Source: Betaproteobacteria bacterium | Lineage (GTDB): Bacteria; Pseudomonadota; Gammaproteobacteria; Burkholderiales; Burkholderiaceae_C | Reading direction: 5' to 3' | NCBI GenBank assembly: GCA_025354965.1 | Contig: JANXLW010000266.1 | Location: forward strand, 1-9,986 | Length of the DNA stretch: 9,986 nucleotides | Shown: in pieces, positions 7,132 to 9,986 of the stretch | Layout: each line of letters begins with the position of its first letter | Position numbering within the stretch: the first letter of the stretch is position 1 | Notes under the pieces: generated by a model | What the model saw: the letters and a program-made list of their open reading frames with translations, nothing else | The model's database searches: none | What the model was told of the DNA's origin: nothing | Translations under genes and position numbers: made by a program

Positions 7132-9467
7132 ACACTGCAAGCCACGCCCAGGCACACGACCCTGCACACGTGAGTGGTCGCTCGATAACACATGAAAGTG
7201 CGCTGGCCCAGGTGGTCGGCGGCGCGACCTATGTCGACGACATCGCTGTCGTGCGCGGCACGCTCTACGCTGCACCTATTCTCGCCACCGTTGCGCACGG
7301 GAAACTGCGCGGCGTCGACGCCGACGTTGCACTGGCCATGCCGGGTGTGCGCGATGTCATCTTGACGTGTGACATTCCTGCCGACCCGATGCTGGCGGCT
7401 TTTGCCAGTGACGAAGCCATCTTCGCCATCGGCACCGTGCAACACCTTGGGCAGGTGGTGGGCCTGATCGTGGCCGACACCATGGTGCAGGCCCGGCATG
7501 CCGCGCGCAAGGTCAGGCTCGACATTGACACCCTGCCCGCTGTTCTGACCGTCAACGACGCGCTGAAAGCGCACAGCTATGTACTGCCGCCGGTTTTTGT
7601 CAAGCGGGGCGACGCGTCACAAGCCTTGGCTTCGGCCAAACACAACTTGAGCGGCACGCTGGAAGTCGGTGGTCAGGAACATTTCTATCTGGAGGGGCAG
7701 ATTGCCTACGTGCTGCCGCAGGAACAAAAACAGTGGCTGGTGTACTCCAGCACCCAGCACCCCGGCGAGGTGCAACACTGGGTAGCGCACGCGCTGGGTC
7801 TGGACAACCATGCGGTGCGCGTCGAGTGCCGACGCATGGGCGGCGGCTTTGGTGGCAAAGAGACCCAAGCCGGTCATCTGGCGGTGTGGGCCGCGGTAGC
7901 AGCCAACAAGCTCAAAAGGCCGGTCAAACTGCGGCTGGATCGTGATGAAGATTTCATGATTACCGGCAAACGTCATCCCTTTGCTTATGACTACACGGTG
8001 GGCTTTGACGACAACGGTCGCCTGACGGGCCTGAAACTGAGGATGGCGGCCAATTGCGGCTTCAGCGCCGACCTGTCAGGTCCGGTGGCTGATCGCGCCA
8101 TCTTCCACGCCGACAACGCCTACTTTCTGCAAGACGTCGAGATTGCGTCTTACCGCTGCAAGCTCAACACCCAGAGCCACACAGCGTTTCGCGGGTTTGG
8201 CGGGCCGCAAGGCATGATCGTGATCGAGACCATCCTGAGCGATATTGCGCGTTATCTGGGGCTCGACCCACTCGACGTGCGGTTGCGCAATTTGTATTCG
8301 GACGAGTTGATAGCAAGTCATGCGCAGCCACCCAAACGACGCGACACCACCCACTACGGCATGAAGGTGGAGCAAAACATTCTGCAACCACTGTTGTCAA
8401 AACTGGAGCACTCAGCGCAGTATCGCCAGCGACGCACAGCGATTGCGAAATGGAACGCCGCCAGCCCGGTCATCAAGCGCGGCATCGCCATCACGCCGGT
8501 CAAGTTCGGCATTTCATTCACTGCCACGCTGTTCAACCAGGCCGGCGCCTTGGTCCACGTTTATCAGGATGGCAGCGTCCAGGTGCACCACGGCGGCACC
8601 GAAATGGGGCAAGGGCTCAACACCAAAGTCGCGCAAATTGTGGCCGACGAACTGGGTGTGCCGTTTGATCGGATCCTGGCCACGGCCAGCGACACCAGCA
8701 AGATTCCGAACGCCTCCGCAACTGCCGCGTCAGCCGGTACTGACCTGAACGGCCGCGCCGCCCAGTTTGCGGCTCGCCAGGTGCGCCACAACCTGAGCGC
8801 TTTTGTCGGCGGCCTCGACGGCTGCAGCGACGGCGCCATCCGTTTCGAGGGCGGGCAAGTGTTTTCATCGACCACCACCCGCAGCTTTGACGAGGTGGTG
8901 AAATTGGCCTATGCCAGCCGCATCCAGCTCTGGAGTGACGGTTTCTATCGCACACCCAAAATTCACTATGACAAGACCACACTTAGCGGGCGACCGTTTT
9001 ATTACTTTGCTTATGGTGCCGCCTGCACCGAAGTCGCCATTGACACACTGACCGGGGAGAACCGGGTTTTAGGAGTTGACATCCTGCATGATGTCGGCCA
9101 CTCCATCAACCCGGCCATCGACATCGGGCAGATTGAAGGCGGCTTTGTCCAGGGCATGGGCTGGCTCACCACCGAGCAACTGGTCTGGAACGACGCCGGT
9201 TTCCTCAGCACCCACGCGCCCAGCACCTACAAGATTCCCACCGCCGGAGACGTGCCGGAACACTTCAAGGTGGAGCTCTGGCCCGAGCCCAACAAGGAAG
9301 ATAACGTGTTCGGCTCAAAAGCCGTCGGCGAGCCACCGTTCATGCTTGCGATCAGCGTCTTTGAAGCTTTGCGCGATGCAGTGGCACAAGCGCGGGGCGA
9401 TCGGCAAGCGGTGCAGTTGACGGCACCGGCGACACCCGAGAATGTCCTGCTTGCGCTGACCACTTAA
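7128..9467 (+). CDS. xdhB: Xanthine dehydrogenase molybdopterin-binding (large) subunit
   Basis: A 779-residue catalytic subunit that binds the molybdenum cofactor and hydroxylates hypoxanthine and xanthine. Active-site residues line up with the bovine and Rhodobacter enzymes as I remember them. Gln183 in GGQEHFYLE contacts the Mo ligand. Glu245 in GGGFGGKET and Arg355 in AFRGFGGPQ position the purine. Gln495 in MGQGL contacts the cofactor. Glu735 in KAVGEPP is the catalytic base. Phe464 in KFGISFT matches the substrate-stacking Phe. Presence of both Glu245 and Arg355 favours xanthine dehydrogenase over aldehyde oxidase or CO dehydrogenase relatives. The start is supported by GAGGGAG at 7114-7120, 7 bases before the ATG, and the 4-base overlap with xdhA implies coupling. 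Length is normal and the frame is intact. No xdhC maturation gene follows in the window, so it must lie elsewhere if this organism has one. Confidence 0.96.
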   Translation: MNTASHAQAHDPAHVSGRSITHESALAQVVGGATYVDDIAVVRGTLYAAPILATVAHGKLRGVDADVALAMPGVRDVILTCDIPADPMLAAFASDEAIFAIGTVQHLGQVVGLIVADTMVQARHAARKVRLDIDTLPAVLTVNDALKAHSYVLPPVFVKRGDASQALASAKHNLSGTLEVGGQEHFYLEGQIAYVLPQEQKQWLVYSSTQHPGEVQHWVAHALGLDNHAVRVECRRMGGGFGGKETQAGHLAVWAAVAANKLKRPVKLRLDRDEDFMITGKRHPFAYDYTVGFDDNGRLTGLKLRMAANCGFSADLSGPVADRAIFHADNAYFLQDVEIASYRCKLNTQSHTAFRGFGGPQGMIVIETILSDIARYLGLDPLDVRLRNLYSDELIASHAQPPKRRDTTHYGMKVEQNILQPLLSKLEHSAQYRQRRTAIAKWNAASPVIKRGIAITPVKFGISFTATLFNQAGALVHVYQDGSVQVHHGGTEMGQGLNTKVAQIVADELGVPFDRILATASDTSKIPNASATAASAGTDLNGRAAQFAARQVRHNLSAFVGGLDGCSDGAIRFEGGQVFSSTTTRSFDEVVKLAYASRIQLWSDGFYRTPKIHYDKTTLSGRPFYYFAYGAACTEVAIDTLTGENRVLGVDILHDVGHSINPAIDIGQIEGGFVQGMGWLTTEQLVWNDAGFLSTHAPSTYKIPTAGDVPEHFKVELWPEPNKEDNVFGSKAVGEPPFMLAISVFEALRDAVAQARGDRQAVQLTAPATPENVLLALTT

Positions 9468-9829
9468 GCCAAGAATACCGCCATCAGCAGACCCAAGATC
9501 CGGGCCTGAGCGCCAGAACCTTGTCGGGCCAACGATTCCACGCTGTCACCGTGTTGCACGCCCGGCCGCTACCGAGAAATGCAATATTTGACAATCTCCG
9601 ACACACTTTGGTCGTAGTTCAGCCCAATTTCTCCAGGCAGATCAACGGTTTGCGGCGCAAAGAAGAAGACGGCTCTCCCGGTTGGGGTTAAAAATTTTCC
9701 TAGACGCACATTCTGCCCTATGCGCGCGGGCGCTCAGGCGCACACAGGTGCCTCGCGTGCGGCCACGCATGCCGGTGCGCGCCAGCGCACGGGCAATCGG
9801 GTTTCATTGGCGTTTGTGCATCAAATAGG
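9464..9829 (-). pseudogene. Possible decayed coding remnant on the reverse strand (unidentified)
   Basis: One reverse-strand frame reads from 9829 to the TAA at 9464-9466. It is interrupted only by TGA at 9734-9736 and TAG at 9569-9571. The pieces look protein-like, for example RLPVRWRAPACVAARE, FLTPTGRAVFFFAPQ, TVDLPGEIGLNYDQSVSEIV and SLARQGSGAQARILGLLMA. The longest open piece is 46 codons from a GTG at 9709 to the TAG. I do not recognise a family. It may be a remnant of a dead gene, part of a dispersed repeat that happens to stay open, or chance openness. Its end overlaps the end of xdhB by 3 bases in convergent orientation. Confidence 0.2.
9775..9790. repeat. Perfect hairpin, 6-base stem with GCCA loop
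   Basis: GTGCGC (9775-9780) pairs perfectly with GCGCAC (9785-9790) around a GCCA loop. Its core GCGCGCCAGCGC (9777-9788) recurs exactly at 9907-9918 in a second hairpin. Just to the left, GCGTG-CGGC-CACGC (9755-9768) forms another 5-base perfect stem. Confidence 0.6.
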
Positions 9830-9887
9830 CCTGTAGCCCGCATAGAACGTGCGCAAGCGGCTACTAAAGAGATAGCGCCTGTATTTG
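9822..9887. repeat. 66-base imperfect palindrome resembling a Comamonadaceae intergenic repeat
   Basis: The outer arms CAAATAGGC (9822-9830) and GCCTGTATTTG (9877-9887) are complementary apart from a 2-base bulge. Inside, GTAGCC (9833-9838) pairs with GGCTAC (9859-9864), and CGCA (9840-9843) can pair with TGCG further in. The string around CCTGTAGCCC...GCGCAAGCGGCTA...GATAGC resembles an abundant intergenic element I remember from Acidovorax, Polaromonas and Rhodoferax genomes. The palindrome is seen directly; the resemblance is from memory. Confidence 0.55.
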
Positions 9888-9893
9888 CTTCTT

Positions 9894-9927
9894 AGCCGCT
9901 GGCACGGCGCGCCAGCGCCGTGCGGCT
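9894..9927. repeat. Strong GC-rich hairpin
   Basis: CACGGCGC (9903-9910) pairs perfectly over 8 bases with GCGCCGTG (9915-9922) around a GCCA loop. The flanking AGCCG (9894-9898) and CGGCT (9923-9927) extend it across a one-sided 4-base bulge. TAGCCGCT (9893-9900) is also a perfect 8-base inverted repeat of AGCGGCTA (9856-9863), so two folds compete. No T run follows, so it is not a standard terminator. Confidence 0.6.
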
Positions 9928-9934
9928 GTTCTGT

Positions 9935-9985
9935 CTTTGGCTGCTGGGGCCTATTGGCCACGGCCAAACCACGAGGCAACCAAAG
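9935..9985. repeat. Nested inverted repeat at the right edge
   Basis: CTTTGGCTGC (9935-9944) matches the reverse complement of GCAACCAAAG (9976-9985) at 9 of 10 positions. Within it, TTGGCC (9954-9959) and GGCCAA (9962-9967) form a perfect 6-base dyad with a 2-base centre. The element may continue beyond the window. Confidence 0.4.
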
Positions 9986-9986
9986 C

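Larger units (their letters stand above)
9468..9986. other. Gene-free region after xdhB with clustered hairpins
   Basis: No intact, recognisable gene is seen here over 519 bases. The left half (9468-9720) is rather plain. On the reverse strand it carries an open stretch of 46 codons and other protein-like stretches broken by stops. The right half (9721-9986) is dense in inverted repeats, listed separately. No clear xdhAB terminator with a T run was found on the plus strand. The strong hairpin at 9894-9927 lacks a following T tract. Confidence 0.6.

Noticed and set aside
9718..9807. A 29-codon reverse ORF beginning MKPDCPC
   Set aside because: It is short and Pro/His/Cys-rich, lacks a Shine-Dalgarno I could trust, and lies within GC-rich hairpins. 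Chance openness is at least as likely.
9906..9913. GGCGCGCC, an 8-base self-complementary site in the right hairpin
   Set aside because: It is the overlap between the hairpin stem and its loop in a GC-rich segment. It does not indicate an engineered site or a separate element.
1..9986. CRISPR arrays, tRNAs, insertion sequences, phage or defence genes
   Set aside because: No regularly spaced repeats, tRNA-like cloverleaf, transposase motifs or defence-family domains were seen on either strand.

Overview
The window looks like chromosomal DNA from a betaproteobacterium, most likely Comamonadaceae (a Rhodoferax/Polaromonas/Acidovorax-type genome). I base this on a moderately high-GC sequence, a Tat-exported high-potential iron-sulfur protein, an RsuA-type pseudouridine synthase with the betaproteobacterial ECSQ..P..YPS.Y.LLP pattern, and an imperfect palindrome near the right edge that resembles an intergenic repeat I remember from Comamonadaceae. 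The assignment is from memory of families, not from a search.

Layout. On the minus strand, read right to left, bases 5497 to 788 carry a four-gene ABC importer: a double-domain ATPase, two permeases and a BMP-family lipoprotein binding protein. The three membrane-complex genes overlap by 4-8 bases, and the binding-protein gene follows after about 60 bases. Further left on the same strand are a complete HiPIP gene (315-623) and the first 98 codons of an rsuA-like gene that runs off the left edge (1-294). A terminator-like hairpin (641-680) sits between the importer and the HiPIP gene. On the plus strand, bases 5665-9467 encode xdhA and xdhB, the FeS/FAD and molybdopterin subunits of a bacterial xanthine dehydrogenase. 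They overlap by 4 bases.

How the genes fit together. The importer and xdhAB diverge from a shared 167-base region (5498-5664). It contains several copies of a CGGT(T/C)G core in inverted orientation, which are candidate operators. The simple reading is a purine divergon: the importer brings in a purine base or nucleoside, and XdhAB oxidises hypoxanthine/xanthine to urate. All residues expected for two [2Fe-2S] clusters, FAD binding and the molybdenum active site are present. No xdhC-type maturation gene is present in the 519 bases after xdhB.

The last 519 bases (9468-9986) hold no convincing intact gene. They contain a cluster of hairpins: two share an identical 12-base core and flank a 66-base imperfect palindrome. 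There is also a minus-strand reading frame with protein-like stretches broken by stops. This is the least ordinary part of the window and looks like a dispersed repeat or decayed gene remnant. I saw no CRISPR array, tRNA, rRNA, insertion sequence or defence system, and the gene content is otherwise recognisable housekeeping and purine catabolism.
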